From positions 1 to 41,281 of the forward strand of contig CABXNE010000008.1 of assembly GCA_902513515.1 (NCBI GenBank): a stretch of DNA of 41,281 bases, written 5' to 3'. The first letter of the stretch is position 1. Each line of letters starts with the position of its first letter. A model generated the notes under the pieces. It was not told where the DNA came from. It saw only the letters and a program-made list of their open reading frames with translations, and made no database searches. Below, in pieces: positions 26,542 to 35,835 of this stretch. The stretch is from an uncultured SAR86 cluster bacterium (lineage in GTDB: Bacteria > Pseudomonadota > Gammaproteobacteria > Magnimaribacterales > D2472). The position numbers were made by a program, and so were the translations under genes.

Positions 26542-27873
26542 ATGAATAAAAAAATTCTAGCCACATCTCTGCTTGCCTTGAGCATTAACTCAGCTGCAGA
26601 CAGCTTGCTAGATATTTACAATGATGCTTTAGAAAACGACCCTCAATATAAATCAGCAGAGTTTTCATATTTATCAGGCAAAGAAATTAAAGTACAGGGT
26701 CGTGCTGCCCTTCTCCCAAATATTTCAATTAATGCACAAACCAATTGGAATGAATATTATCAAAATGGCAATCTTCAAAATCAATATAATAACTTCAGCT
26801 CATCGGCTCGATTGACCCAACCATTAATTAGATTAGATTCATGGTTTAAATACAGACAATCTAAGTTTCTAACCGACGCTGCAGAAGCTGATTTTGCATA
26901 CTCACAACAAGCATTAATTGTAAGAACTGCTGAACTTTATTTTAATGTGCTGCGCGCTATAGACAACTTAAGCGCTGCTCGATCAGAAGAAAAAGCGATT
27001 AAAAAACAATTAGACCAAATCAGACAAAGATATGAGGTTGGGCTTGCTGCTGTTACTGAAGTTCAGGAGGCTCAATTAGCTTTTGATCTTAGTCTTGCAT
27101 CAAGGACTAGAGTAGAAGGAGAAGTTTACACAGCAAAAGAATCTTTGAATGCATTGGTCGGCAGAGAAATTATATCTCTTGATGGTTTGGTTAATGACCT
27201 GAATGTTTCAAATCCTGTCCCTGCTTCTAAAGAAGAATGGGCAAGAAAAGCCGTAGAGAATAATTTTAGGCTTCAAGCGGCTAACCTTAGAAAGTTTGCA
27301 TCTAAAAATAACGCTAGAAGCGTAGCCTCTAATCACTTGCCTAAGGTAGATATCGTGGGGGTTCAAAGTGAATCTGAAACAAATCAATATTCCTTCGATG
27401 GACTAAATACCGGAGGAGCTTTTAATATTACAGTGCCTGATGAAACTCAGCGAGATACATATAGCTTGCAGCTTTCCATGCCAATATTCCAGGGCGGTGC
27501 TGTGATTTCAAGGACAAAACAAGCATACGCTGAGTCAAATAAATCTTCAGAAGATGCATTATTTACTGAGAGAAGTGTTATTCAAGATGTGCGGAGCCAA
27601 TATTCAAATGTAGTGACATTGGTAGCAAATCTTCGAGCTCAGAAACAAGCTGTTGTATCAGCTTCAAGTGCACTTGAAGCTACAAAAGTAGGGTATGAGG
27701 TTGGAACTAGAAATATAGTAGATCTACTTCAAGCTGAAAAGAATCTATATAGCGCTGAGAGAAATCTATCTAACGCAAAGTATGACTACCTAATTACAAC
27801 ACTTCGCTTACATTTGGCAGCTGGAACTCTAAGCCCCGAGAATCTTATTGAAATAAATAACTTGCTCGGCTGA
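26542..27873 (+). CDS. tolC: TolC-family outer membrane channel protein
   Basis: TolC forms the trimeric outer-membrane channel and periplasmic tunnel used by type I secretion and tripartite efflux pumps. The 443-residue protein has a signal peptide (MNKKILATSLLALSINSAA) followed by the typical opening SLLDIYNDALENDPQYKSAEF. It carries the two repeated outer-membrane efflux domains, with RQRYEVGLAAVTEVQEAQLAF in the first and KVGYEVGTRNIVDLLQAEKNLYSAERNLSNAKYDYL in the second. No pump or adaptor gene is adjacent. It has its own promoter and the downstream genes are of a different kind. Confidence 0.95.
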   Translation: MNKKILATSLLALSINSAADSLLDIYNDALENDPQYKSAEFSYLSGKEIKVQGRAALLPNISINAQTNWNEYYQNGNLQNQYNNFSSSARLTQPLIRLDSWFKYRQSKFLTDAAEADFAYSQQALIVRTAELYFNVLRAIDNLSAARSEEKAIKKQLDQIRQRYEVGLAAVTEVQEAQLAFDLSLASRTRVEGEVYTAKESLNALVGREIISLDGLVNDLNVSNPVPASKEEWARKAVENNFRLQAANLRKFASKNNARSVASNHLPKVDIVGVQSESETNQYSFDGLNTGGAFNITVPDETQRDTYSLQLSMPIFQGGAVISRTKQAYAESNKSSEDALFTERSVIQDVRSQYSNVVTLVANLRAQKQAVVSASSALEATKVGYEVGTRNIVDLLQAEKNLYSAERNLSNAKYDYLITTLRLHLAAGTLSPENLIEINNLLG

Positions 27874-27922
27874 ACAAACCCCTTTAAAGCCTATAGGTAA
27901 AGCATCTAAGGCGCTTCAAAAA

Positions 27923-28013
27923 GGTAGCATTTAAGTTATTTACCTCGATTTGTAGCAAATTTTCTGCCAAATATGACGTCCTAAAATTTAGCAATTTCAG
28001 GGTAGCATCTACC
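27923..28013. repeat. GGTAGCAT repeats and small hairpin downstream of tolC
   Basis: GGTAGCATTT lies at 27923-27932 and GGTAGCATCT at 28001-28010; the related TGTAGCA lies at 27951-27957. The second copy forms a hairpin GGTAG-CAT-CTACC (28001-28013) followed by TTTT, which might be a weak terminator. A nearly identical GGTAGTATTT is found at 30388-30397, on the far side of four accessory genes. The rest of the 162-bp gap after tolC shows no gene. Confidence 0.45.
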
Positions 28014-28035
28014 TTTTGATATATTATTAAGAAAT

Positions 28036-28581
28036 ATGAAGAAAATAATAATACTAACTTTTGCTTTTGGATTGATCAATTTTTTTGCACCTAATGTGTA
28101 TGCAAAAAAATATGATGTTATTACTTTTCAAGAAGTTCAAGATATCAGAAAAGGAACGGCAAATTCATATATCACAAAGAACGGTGAGACCTTCACAGTT
28201 GGAGGGAAATTAAAGATAGGCCATGCAAAAAGAGATGATGTTTATACTTATATTATCGATAAAATGATGGGTGGCGCTGTTACTGGTCCGCTAAGATATG
28301 GTGGAACTGAGCTAGAAGTAGAAATAACCAAAATATCTTGGAAAAATGAAGTTGTAAGAGTTACCACAACAAAAGCAAAGTTAGATAATCAATTTCCAAA
28401 AATAATCATAGACCTTGAAGCAGCTCTGCAAGTTGGAGAGGTTGTCTCAAAAATCATGTCCAGAGAATCGGCTATAGCTAAGCTTAAAGAAGCAAAAGAT
28501 TTGCTTGAGCTAGAAATAATAAATCAATCTGAATATGACGCTTTAAGAAAGAAACTCACTTTGTTCATTATAAATAAATGA
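28036..28581 (+). CDS. Secreted protein with C-terminal SHOCT-like motif
   Basis: The 181-residue protein has a signal peptide (MKKIIILTFAFGLINFFAPNVYA) and is probably periplasmic. The central part (about 24-145) contains YDVITFQEVQDIRKGTANSYI and a Gly-rich MMGGAVTGPLRYGGTELEV and is not recognised. The last 35 residues, AIAKLKEAKDLLELEIINQSEYDALRKKL, fit the SHOCT pattern (short C-terminal helix pair, with the usual leucine spacing and an acidic E-Y-D turn). SHOCT motifs are thought to aid oligomerisation or nucleic-acid/peptide contact, and no enzymatic role is known. It is the first gene of the accessory cassette. No ribosome binding site is seen. Confidence 0.65.
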   Translation: MKKIIILTFAFGLINFFAPNVYAKKYDVITFQEVQDIRKGTANSYITKNGETFTVGGKLKIGHAKRDDVYTYIIDKMMGGAVTGPLRYGGTELEVEITKISWKNEVVRVTTTKAKLDNQFPKIIIDLEAALQVGEVVSKIMSRESAIAKLKEAKDLLELEIINQSEYDALRKKLTLFIINK

Positions 28582-28640
28582 ATACATCAGGATCAATATA
28601 TACATTCATTAAAGCAGCTGTGGAATGAGGCATTAAATTT

Positions 28641-29318
28641 ATGGATATATTTAAAATTATTCAATCTTCTGTAGATATATCTATATCCTCATATTCTTGG
28701 TTCTTTGAAAATATTTTAACTATATTAAAATCATCAATTCCAACATTATTTTTAAGCTTTTTACTGCTGGCAGCACCTGGTTACGCTGCTTGGATAATTC
28801 CTATTTTTATTTGGCTTATTTTCTCTGCAGCGTTTCATTTAAATAGATTAATAGTGCTTGAAGAAAGTATTTCTTTAATTAAATTAATTCAACCAAGCAA
28901 AAAAGTATTTATTTTCATAATATATTTTTTTATATATTTTCTTTTAATGGGTTTTACTGAGCGAGCCTTCGTACTTTTAACAGTCGCTTCGATTTTAGAT
29001 TTAAGTATTGGGCTAATAAATCTTATTTTCATGATAATGGGTTTCCTGCTAGCAGCATATTTATTTTCTAGTCTTTCTATACTTCTTCCAGCAGTTGCAG
29101 TTGACAGAGATTTAAAATCGACATGGATGCTATCAAAGCAAATGGATACATCCATTCAAATTTTGATCTCAACTATTTTAGTTATTTTGCCATTAATGTT
29201 GATTGGGTTCTTGGTCGGAAGCATGGAGGAGGACTTATTATCTTTTTTCTTCTTAATATTTTTCTTGGTAATTAATATCCATCTAGGTTTGTGGTTACAC
29301 CGATTAGAGATGAAGTAA
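28641..29318 (+). CDS. Polytopic membrane protein of unknown function
   Basis: The 225-residue protein is very hydrophobic, with about six membrane spans (near 25-45, 48-70, 92-112, 118-150, 175-195 and 200-218). It has short charged turns such as VDRDLKSTWMLSKQMDTS. The layout resembles YciC-like or glycerophosphodiester-type membrane domains, but I do not recognise the family. It begins 59 bp after the SHOCT gene and ends 4 bp before the YbjQ-like gene, so the genes from here on are probably cotranscribed. Confidence 0.6.
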   Translation: MDIFKIIQSSVDISISSYSWFFENILTILKSSIPTLFLSFLLLAAPGYAAWIIPIFIWLIFSAAFHLNRLIVLEESISLIKLIQPSKKVFIFIIYFFIYFLLMGFTERAFVLLTVASILDLSIGLINLIFMIMGFLLAAYLFSSLSILLPAVAVDRDLKSTWMLSKQMDTSIQILISTILVILPLMLIGFLVGSMEEDLLSFFFLIFFLVINIHLGLWLHRLEMK

Positions 29319-29322
29319 GTAA

Positions 29323-29811
29323 ATGAGATGTAGTTATTGTGGTGAGCCTTTGTCTTCATCAGAACCAGGAGAAATATGGAATGGTTTTCACCAAGCCTGT
29401 TTTGATGAAAATGGCAAAATTGAAAGAAGAGATTTAACTGAGACAGAACTTAAAACGCAAAAGCGTAATGAAGAAATAGAAAAAATCCCTCTGACTACAA
29501 CACTGGAATTTCCTGAATATGAGATTGAAAAAACTCTAGAAATTATTACCGCTGAATGTGTTTTTGGGATGAATATTTTTAGAGATATGTTTGCTGGAAT
29601 TAGAGACTTAGTTGGAGGCAGAAGTGATACCACTCAAAAAGTTTTACGAGATTCAAGGAAAACTTGTTTATATGAATTGAGAGTTGAAGCTTACGAACTA
29701 GGTGCAGATGGCGTTATTGGCATAGACCTAGACTATCAAGAGTTCAGTGGGCAGGGTAAGAGTATGTTGTTCCTAGTAGCTTCGGGCACGGCGGTTAAGT
29801 TTAAGAAATGA
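29323..29811 (+). CDS. YbjQ/UPF0145 (DUF74) protein with N-terminal zinc-binding motif
   Basis: The 162-residue protein has two parts. Residues 1-30 contain CSYC at 3-6 and HQAC at 23-26, a CxxC-HxxC set that would bind zinc. Residues about 65-160 are a YbjQ-type domain: [25 protein letters not shown], then [24 protein letters not shown] and the C-terminal [10 protein letters not shown]. YbjQ proteins form pentamers and are annotated as heavy-metal binding, but the true role is unclear. The combination of a zinc motif with YbjQ may suit a recruitment role. The stop overlaps the next gene by 4 bp. Confidence 0.75.
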   Translation: MRCSYCGEPLSSSEPGEIWNGFHQACFDENGKIERRDLTETELKTQKRNEEIEKIPLTTTLEFPEYEIEKTLEIITAECVFGMNIFRDMFAGIRDLVGGRSDTTQKVLRDSRKTCLYELRVEAYELGADGVIGIDLDYQEFSGQGKSMLFLVASGTAVKFKK

Positions 29812-30362
29812 AAAAAATTCTCCTCACATTGATGGTCTTTGGAATTGTTGGTTGTTCGAAAGAGATTCCATCTGACCAACTGGTTGAAAGGAATGGCATT
29901 ACCTACGAAGTTAATTCACAAACCCCGTTTAGTGGAAGAGTAGTTTCGTACCATGAGAACGGTCAATTACAGAGTAAAAGAAACTACAAAGACGGATGCT
30001 TAGAGGGACTTCAAGAGTCTTACTACGAGAACGGTCAATTAGAGGAAAAAGGAATCTACAAAGACATAATGGATATTCCCATGTTCTGTTCTAATCAATT
30101 AGACTACGGTTTCTATGACGGACCTTATGAGTCTTACTACAAGAACGGTCAATTAAAGAAGAAAGAAAACTACAAAGACGGAATAATAGAAGACGGACCT
30201 GTTGAGGAGTATTATAGTAACGGTCAATTAAGCTGGGGAAGAAACTACAAAGACGGAACATATGACGGACTTTCTGAGTCTTACCATGCGAACGGTCAAT
30301 TAAACCGTAGAGATTGTTATAAAAATGGTAAAAAAGTAGACATGTCCTACTGTGAGAAATAG
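29808..30362 (+). CDS. YwqK/MORN-like repeat lipoprotein
   Basis: The 184-residue protein has a lipoprotein signal peptide ([16 protein letters not shown]) with Cys16 as the lipid anchor. At least five repeats of the type [22 protein letters not shown] cover about 40-175. Such tandem repeats occur in the YwqK family (annotated as toxin-antitoxin 'antitoxin component') and resemble eukaryotic MORN repeats; they form beta-hairpin ribbons on cell surfaces. No toxin gene is adjacent, so an antitoxin role is not supported here. It ends the accessory cassette, overlaps the YbjQ gene by 4 bp, and is followed by 158 bp of non-coding DNA. Confidence 0.78.
   Translation: MKKILLTLMVFGIVGCSKEIPSDQLVERNGITYEVNSQTPFSGRVVSYHENGQLQSKRNYKDGCLEGLQESYYENGQLEEKGIYKDIMDIPMFCSNQLDYGFYDGPYESYYKNGQLKKKENYKDGIIEDGPVEEYYSNGQLSWGRNYKDGTYDGLSESYHANGQLNRRDCYKNGKKVDMSYCEK
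29958..30302 (+). repeat. Five copies of AACGGTCAATTA within the repeat lipoprotein gene
   Basis: Exact 12-mers start at 29958, 30030, 30144, 30219 and 30291, spaced 72, 114, 75 and 72 bp. All are in the same reading frame and encode the NGQL of each protein repeat. The third unit is longer because of an insertion ([17 protein letters not shown]). Identity at the DNA level, including synonymous positions, points to recent repeat duplication or gene conversion. Confidence 0.85.
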
Positions 30363-30520
30363 ATGAAAAACATCCCCCAAAAAAGGTGGTAGTATTTTGG
30401 TAGTAAGTGGGTAAATATGGCTATACGAATCTTAAAAAGAAATACTCTATGATTACTGCTGTTTCAACGTTTAACCCTACTAGCAATTCTTTGCTAGGCA
30501 ACAATCAATTCGGATAGAAC
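30363..30520. other. Non-coding region between the accessory cassette and mutM
   Basis: The 158-bp gap holds three GGTA-type direct repeats with an exact 11-bp period (30388, 30399, 30410). A very short open frame follows from 30417 (MAIRILKRNTL then TGA). A perfect 7-bp hairpin CTAGCAA-TTCT-TTGCTAG lies at 30480-30497, upstream of mutM. No gene is supported. The mutM promoter is presumably in this region but is not clear. Confidence 0.5.
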
Positions 30521-31333
30521 ATGCCCGAATTGCCAGAGGTTGAAACCTCAGTTCAAGCAATTCAAGAATTCACAGATCAACGCTTAGAATCAATAGAAAT
30601 ATACAATCCAAATCTTCGATGGAAGGTTGATGCTTTAGCTTTTAAACACCTTCATGGATTGAGGGTTCAAAAAATTACCAGGAGAGCAAAATATATTCTA
30701 CTGAATATTGATCAATCAAAAATACTGATTCATCTAGGGATGACAGGAACGCTCAGAATTACAGATAAAAGATCTAATTTCTATAAAAAGCATGATCATG
30801 TTGAGTTTATATTTCAAGATGGGAAGTTAATTTTCAATGACCCCAGAAGGTTTGGATCTGTTCATCTCATTAAAGATTCTAAGAAACATTTTTTATTAGA
30901 AAACTTGGGGCCAGAACCTCTATCCAATGAATTTAATGGAGAGTACTTATTCCATAAAATTAAGAAATCTATATCGCCAATAAAAAATACTCTTATGAAT
31001 CAAAAAAATGTTGTTGGTATAGGTAATATCTATGCAAATGAAATTCTGTTTGATGCAAGAATTCGTCCTACAAGAAAAAGTAAAACACTTACAAAAAAAG
31101 AAAATATACAAATTTCAGCTTCTGCAAAAAAAATTCTAAAGCAGGCCATCGAAGCTGGAGGCACAACGCTCCAAGATTTTTATCAACCTGATGGAAATAA
31201 AGGCTACTTTAAAACAGATTTAGCCGTTTATGATCGTGCAAACGAAAAGTGTATATCTTGCAAGAAAGAAATCATAAAAAGGATTATGCAATCACAAAGA
31301 GCAACATTTTTTTGTAAGAAATGCCAAATCTAA
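30521..31333 (+). CDS. mutM: Formamidopyrimidine-DNA glycosylase (Fpg)
   Basis: MutM removes 8-oxoguanine and formamidopyrimidines and cuts the DNA by beta/delta elimination. The 270-residue protein begins MPELPEVET, with the catalytic Pro2 and Glu3 intact, and has Lys57 in RRAKYIL. The helix-two-turn-helix shows NVVGIGNIYANEILF and the zinc finger reads CISC ... QRATFFCKKC at the C-terminus. It overlaps the convergent coaD by 4 bp. mutM-coaD proximity is common in gammaproteobacteria. Confidence 0.97.
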   Translation: MPELPEVETSVQAIQEFTDQRLESIEIYNPNLRWKVDALAFKHLHGLRVQKITRRAKYILLNIDQSKILIHLGMTGTLRITDKRSNFYKKHDHVEFIFQDGKLIFNDPRRFGSVHLIKDSKKHFLLENLGPEPLSNEFNGEYLFHKIKKSISPIKNTLMNQKNVVGIGNIYANEILFDARIRPTRKSKTLTKKENIQISASAKKILKQAIEAGGTTLQDFYQPDGNKGYFKTDLAVYDRANEKCISCKKEIIKRIMQSQRATFFCKKCQI

Positions 31334-31812
31334 TCAGCAATCTTTTTCATTAATGCGGTTTTGACATTTGGAGGAACAAACCTTGAAACATCTCCACCAA
31401 GGGTTGCTATTTCCTTTACTAGGCTGGATGAAACATAAATTAAGGTGTCCTTAGGAGTAAAAAAGATGCTCTCAATATCTGGAGCAAGACTTCGGTTCAT
31501 AGTTGCTAATTGAAATTCATATTCGAAATCAGCCACAGCTCTTAGGCCTCTAATAATAGCAATCGCATCATTATCCCTGGCTAAATCTACTGTTAGCTTC
31601 TTTGAATAACCCAGAACTTCGATCTTAGAATTATCTTTAAAGATATCTGAGATTAACTCTATTCTCTCATCAACAGCAAAGAGAGGATTCTTAGTTTGAC
31701 TTTCGGCGACACCTAGAATGACTCTATCAAACAATGTAGCTGCTCTTTCTACAATATCAATGTGTCCAAATGTGATTGGGTCAAAAGAACCTGGGTAAAT
31801 TGCGGTTTTCAT
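31330..31812 (-). CDS. coaD: Phosphopantetheine adenylyltransferase
   Basis: CoaD makes dephospho-CoA from phosphopantetheine and ATP, the penultimate step of CoA synthesis. The 160-residue length is normal. The nucleotidyltransferase motif is PGSFDPITFGHIDI (TFGH at 14-17), followed by the SQTKNPLF phosphate-binding loop, RGLRAVADFEYEFQLATMNR and the YVSSSLVKEIA motif. It is monocistronic, converges with mutM, and diverges from a small basic protein gene 56 bp away. Confidence 0.97.
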   Translation of the reverse strand: MKTAIYPGSFDPITFGHIDIVERAATLFDRVILGVAESQTKNPLFAVDERIELISDIFKDNSKIEVLGYSKKLTVDLARDNDAIAIIRGLRAVADFEYEFQLATMNRSLAPDIESIFFTPKDTLIYVSSSLVKEIATLGGDVSRFVPPNVKTALMKKIAD

Positions 31813-31851
31813 TATCGAATGATACTAAATATTCTTAATTCATCAAAATCA

Positions 31852-31857
31852 TATAAT
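31852..31857 (+). promoter_or_regulatory. Putative -10 box of the small basic protein gene
   Basis: A perfect TATAAT lies 11 bases before the ATG at 31869, with a short AGG between them. A -35 match 16-18 bases upstream is weak. It supports independent expression of the small gene. Confidence 0.4.
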
Positions 31858-31868
31858 GATTAGGTAAA

Positions 31869-32060
31869 ATGAATTATATGAAGAAAAATAATATTACATA
31901 CATTCATAAATCAAAGTCTGATAAGAAAGACATGCCATCTGCGGTAGATGATGCGGCTGATGTAATGTCAAAATATTCCCATAAAAAGAAAAAGACCCAT
32001 CCTAAAGAAAAAAAATCTTCTTTCCCACCCATAGATTATGAGAAGCCACCTCACTATTAA
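31869..32060 (+). CDS. Small basic protein of unknown function (63 residues)
   Basis: The product is hydrophilic and lysine-rich, with MPSAVDDAADVMSKYSHKKKK in the middle and PPIDYEKPPHY at the end, and has neither signal peptide nor membrane segment. Support for a real gene comes from the TATAAT and AGG upstream, the free position between genes, and the strong terminator just downstream. An alternative start at 31878 removes three residues. Composition alone suggests nucleic-acid or ribosome contact, but the family is not recognised. Confidence 0.55.
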   Translation: MNYMKKNNITYIHKSKSDKKDMPSAVDDAADVMSKYSHKKKKTHPKEKKSSFPPIDYEKPPHY

Positions 32061-32091
32061 AATTATTCCTTTAAGGCTTAATTTTTCATAA

Positions 32092-32122
32092 AAAAAAGGG
32101 GGCTTTAAAAGCCCCCTTTTTT
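32092..32122. terminator. Bidirectional intrinsic terminator between the small gene and katG
   Basis: A GC stem GGGGGC (32098-32103) pairs with GCCCCC (32111-32116) around a TTTAAAA loop. It is flanked by a run of A before and of T after. It therefore works on both strands: for the small gene (plus) and for katG (minus, ends at 32135). It is the strongest hairpin in the window. Confidence 0.92.
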
Positions 32123-32134
32123 AAAAGAATTTAT

Positions 32135-34288
<2,154 letters not shown>

Positions 34289-34326
34289 TTAAAATCCCAC
34301 TAAAAAGCTGTGGTATATAAAAATCT

Positions 34327-34343
34327 TACATATTTTATATGTA
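34327..34343. promoter_or_regulatory. 17-bp AT dyad upstream of katG
   Basis: TACATATTTTATATGTA has perfect 7-base arms around TTT. It lies 60 to 76 bp upstream of the katG start, between katG and the 3' end of the SnoaL-like gene. A palindrome here could bind a peroxide- or iron-responsive regulator, or simply be AT-rich sequence. It lacks GC pairs for a terminator. Confidence 0.35.
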
Positions 34344-34361
34344 TTGGTAAATATCTAAACG

Positions 34362-34832
34362 TTATTGAGGCGTTTCAATAGTATCTGTTTTTTGCCATTG
34401 CAAATTAAAATTTCTATTTACAAATTTAACAATGCCGTCTCTTCTTTCAAGGGTATCTTCGTAAATAATCCCCATATCTAATTTCTTCATTTCTCCATTT
34501 TCTTCAAATATGTGGCTTGCTATGCAATATGTATTTCCTTTATAAATATCTCCTTCCCAAGATCCATCTATGTTTCCAATAAAATGCATAGTCTTACTAT
34601 ATGTCGCAACTAAATAATCCATTGCGCCCATAAAACCCTCAATACCTTTTAAGTCGTAGCCACCTGTCATAGAAAAATCAGTCCACATAATTGAATCCAA
34701 CTCTTCAAAATTTCTTGAATCTACAATTTCAGCATATTGGTAAATAACTTTTTTGGCTTCATTATTTATTTCCATAGTATTTGCTCCTAAAAAAATTGGG
34801 ATAAAAATAATTAAAAAAAATACTTTCTTCAT
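34362..34832 (-). CDS. Secreted SnoaL/NTF2-like protein
   Basis: The 156-residue protein has a signal peptide (MKKVFFLIIFIPIFLGA). It then shows an NTF2-like (SnoaL) cone fold pattern: INNEAKKVIYQYAEIVDSRNFEELDSIMWTDF, where a helix with the D..NFEEL..I motif precedes the first strand, then MDYLVATYSKTMHFIGNIDGSWEGD and RDGIVKFVNRNFNLQWQK. The fold is used by isomerases, dehydratases and binding proteins, so the reaction is unknown. The export signal is unusual for enzyme members. It ends 94 bp before katG and begins 30 bp after the LLM gene, possibly in one transcript. Confidence 0.65.
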   Translation of the reverse strand: MKKVFFLIIFIPIFLGANTMEINNEAKKVIYQYAEIVDSRNFEELDSIMWTDFSMTGGYDLKGIEGFMGAMDYLVATYSKTMHFIGNIDGSWEGDIYKGNTYCIASHIFEENGEMKKLDMGIIYEDTLERRDGIVKFVNRNFNLQWQKTDTIETPQ

Positions 34833-34862
34833 AAAACCCTCGCTTTCTGCTGATCCATTTAA

Positions 34863-35753
34863 TTACAAGTTACTTAAATCACTTATAGCATTTAAAACTG
34901 GGGCAATGTCATCTTTCGAACGAACAAAATTAATTGGAAATATCTCAATTTCAGTCAGCCCAGCAGCAATAGACTTTTCTGCTTGCTTTAGGGTTAGCTC
35001 TAGATTGGGCGCTCCAGAATCATCAATCTGTGTAGGTAATTGCCCTCTAATCCTTGGCATTTCTGTTCTATTATTTTCATTGAAGGCAGAACTTAATAAT
35101 TCTTTTCCGCTTGCAATAAAGTCCGCATCAGTTTTTATTGGAATCCATCCATGACCAATCTTTGATATTTTTTGTGCATTTATTTCGGTCATTTTTAAAC
35201 CAAATAATAATGGTAAGTCTGATCCCTGAACTGGCTGCGGTTGACACCAGATATCATTAAATTTAAAAGTATTGCCTTCAAAAGAAGCAGGGCTTTTTTC
35301 CCATAATAATTGGCAGATTTCTAACGTCTCCCAGAAAATTTCAGATCTTTTTTCAAATGGAACACCTGCGGTATGATACTCCTCTGCTTGCCATCCCATA
35401 CCAACCCCTAATTCCAACCTGCCCTTTGAAATAGTGTCTATTGTTGCGGCTGTTTTTGCTAATAAGGCTGGATTTCTTAAGGGAGCAATTAAAACTGCGG
35501 TGCCTAAGTGTAATTTGGTAGTGTGTGAAGCAATCATTGTTAAGACAGTTAAAGGCTCATACCATGGGGCTTCAGAAGGCAAAGGAAAAGTTCCAAAGGG
35601 ATATTTATTAAGATTCTTTCCCATTACAACATGATCAGTAAGACTGACGCCATGAAACCCGATTTCCTCTGCAGATTGAGAAATATCAATATATGAATTT
35701 ATATCGCCATCAAAAAAATTATGAAGTCCAAACAAACCAGCTATTAATTTCAT
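34863..35753 (-). CDS. LLM-class flavin-dependent oxidoreductase (luciferase/F420-like)
   Basis: The 296-residue protein is a TIM-barrel of the bacterial luciferase superfamily. It uses FMN or F420 to oxidise or reduce small substrates. Landmarks are AEEIGFHGVSLTDHVV at about 28-43, KLHLGTAVLIAPLRNPALLAKTAATIDTISKGRLELGVGMGWQAEEY in the middle, and the later GHGWIPIKTDADF. The RLELGVGMGW motif is typical of the TIGR03619-type subgroup. F420 synthesis is rarely found in gammaproteobacteria, so FMN with a reductase partner is likely, but the cofactor cannot be told from sequence alone. The start MKLIAGLFGLHNF is the family's beginning. Confidence 0.82.
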   Translation of the reverse strand: MKLIAGLFGLHNFFDGDINSYIDISQSAEEIGFHGVSLTDHVVMGKNLNKYPFGTFPLPSEAPWYEPLTVLTMIASHTTKLHLGTAVLIAPLRNPALLAKTAATIDTISKGRLELGVGMGWQAEEYHTAGVPFEKRSEIFWETLEICQLLWEKSPASFEGNTFKFNDIWCQPQPVQGSDLPLLFGLKMTEINAQKISKIGHGWIPIKTDADFIASGKELLSSAFNENNRTEMPRIRGQLPTQIDDSGAPNLELTLKQAEKSIAAGLTEIEIFPINFVRSKDDIAPVLNAISDLSNL

Positions 35754-35835
35754 TAATGCACCCCCACATTAAATATATCTTATTTATTGTACGAAGAATT
35801 TTACTCTAATGCACTTTCAAAGGAATTTTTAAAAT

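Noticed and set aside
26385-26585. 66-codon minus-strand frame in front of tolC
   Set aside because: It overlaps the tolC promoter and start and has no family pattern or ribosome binding site.
28001-28017. Strong terminator after tolC
   Set aside because: The hairpin has only five base pairs and lies 130 bp downstream; it is kept only as a weak possibility.
29156-29633. Minus-strand frames over the membrane-protein and YbjQ genes
   Set aside because: They are shadows of the plus-strand genes, lysine-rich or low complexity, with no homology seen.
29808-30362. Toxin-antitoxin system (YwqK named as antitoxin component)
   Set aside because: The protein is a lipoprotein and no toxin gene is adjacent, so the database label is not supported here.
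30417-30452. A real small gene MAIRILKRNTL
   Set aside because: Eleven codons without a ribosome binding site; kept only as part of a possible relic.
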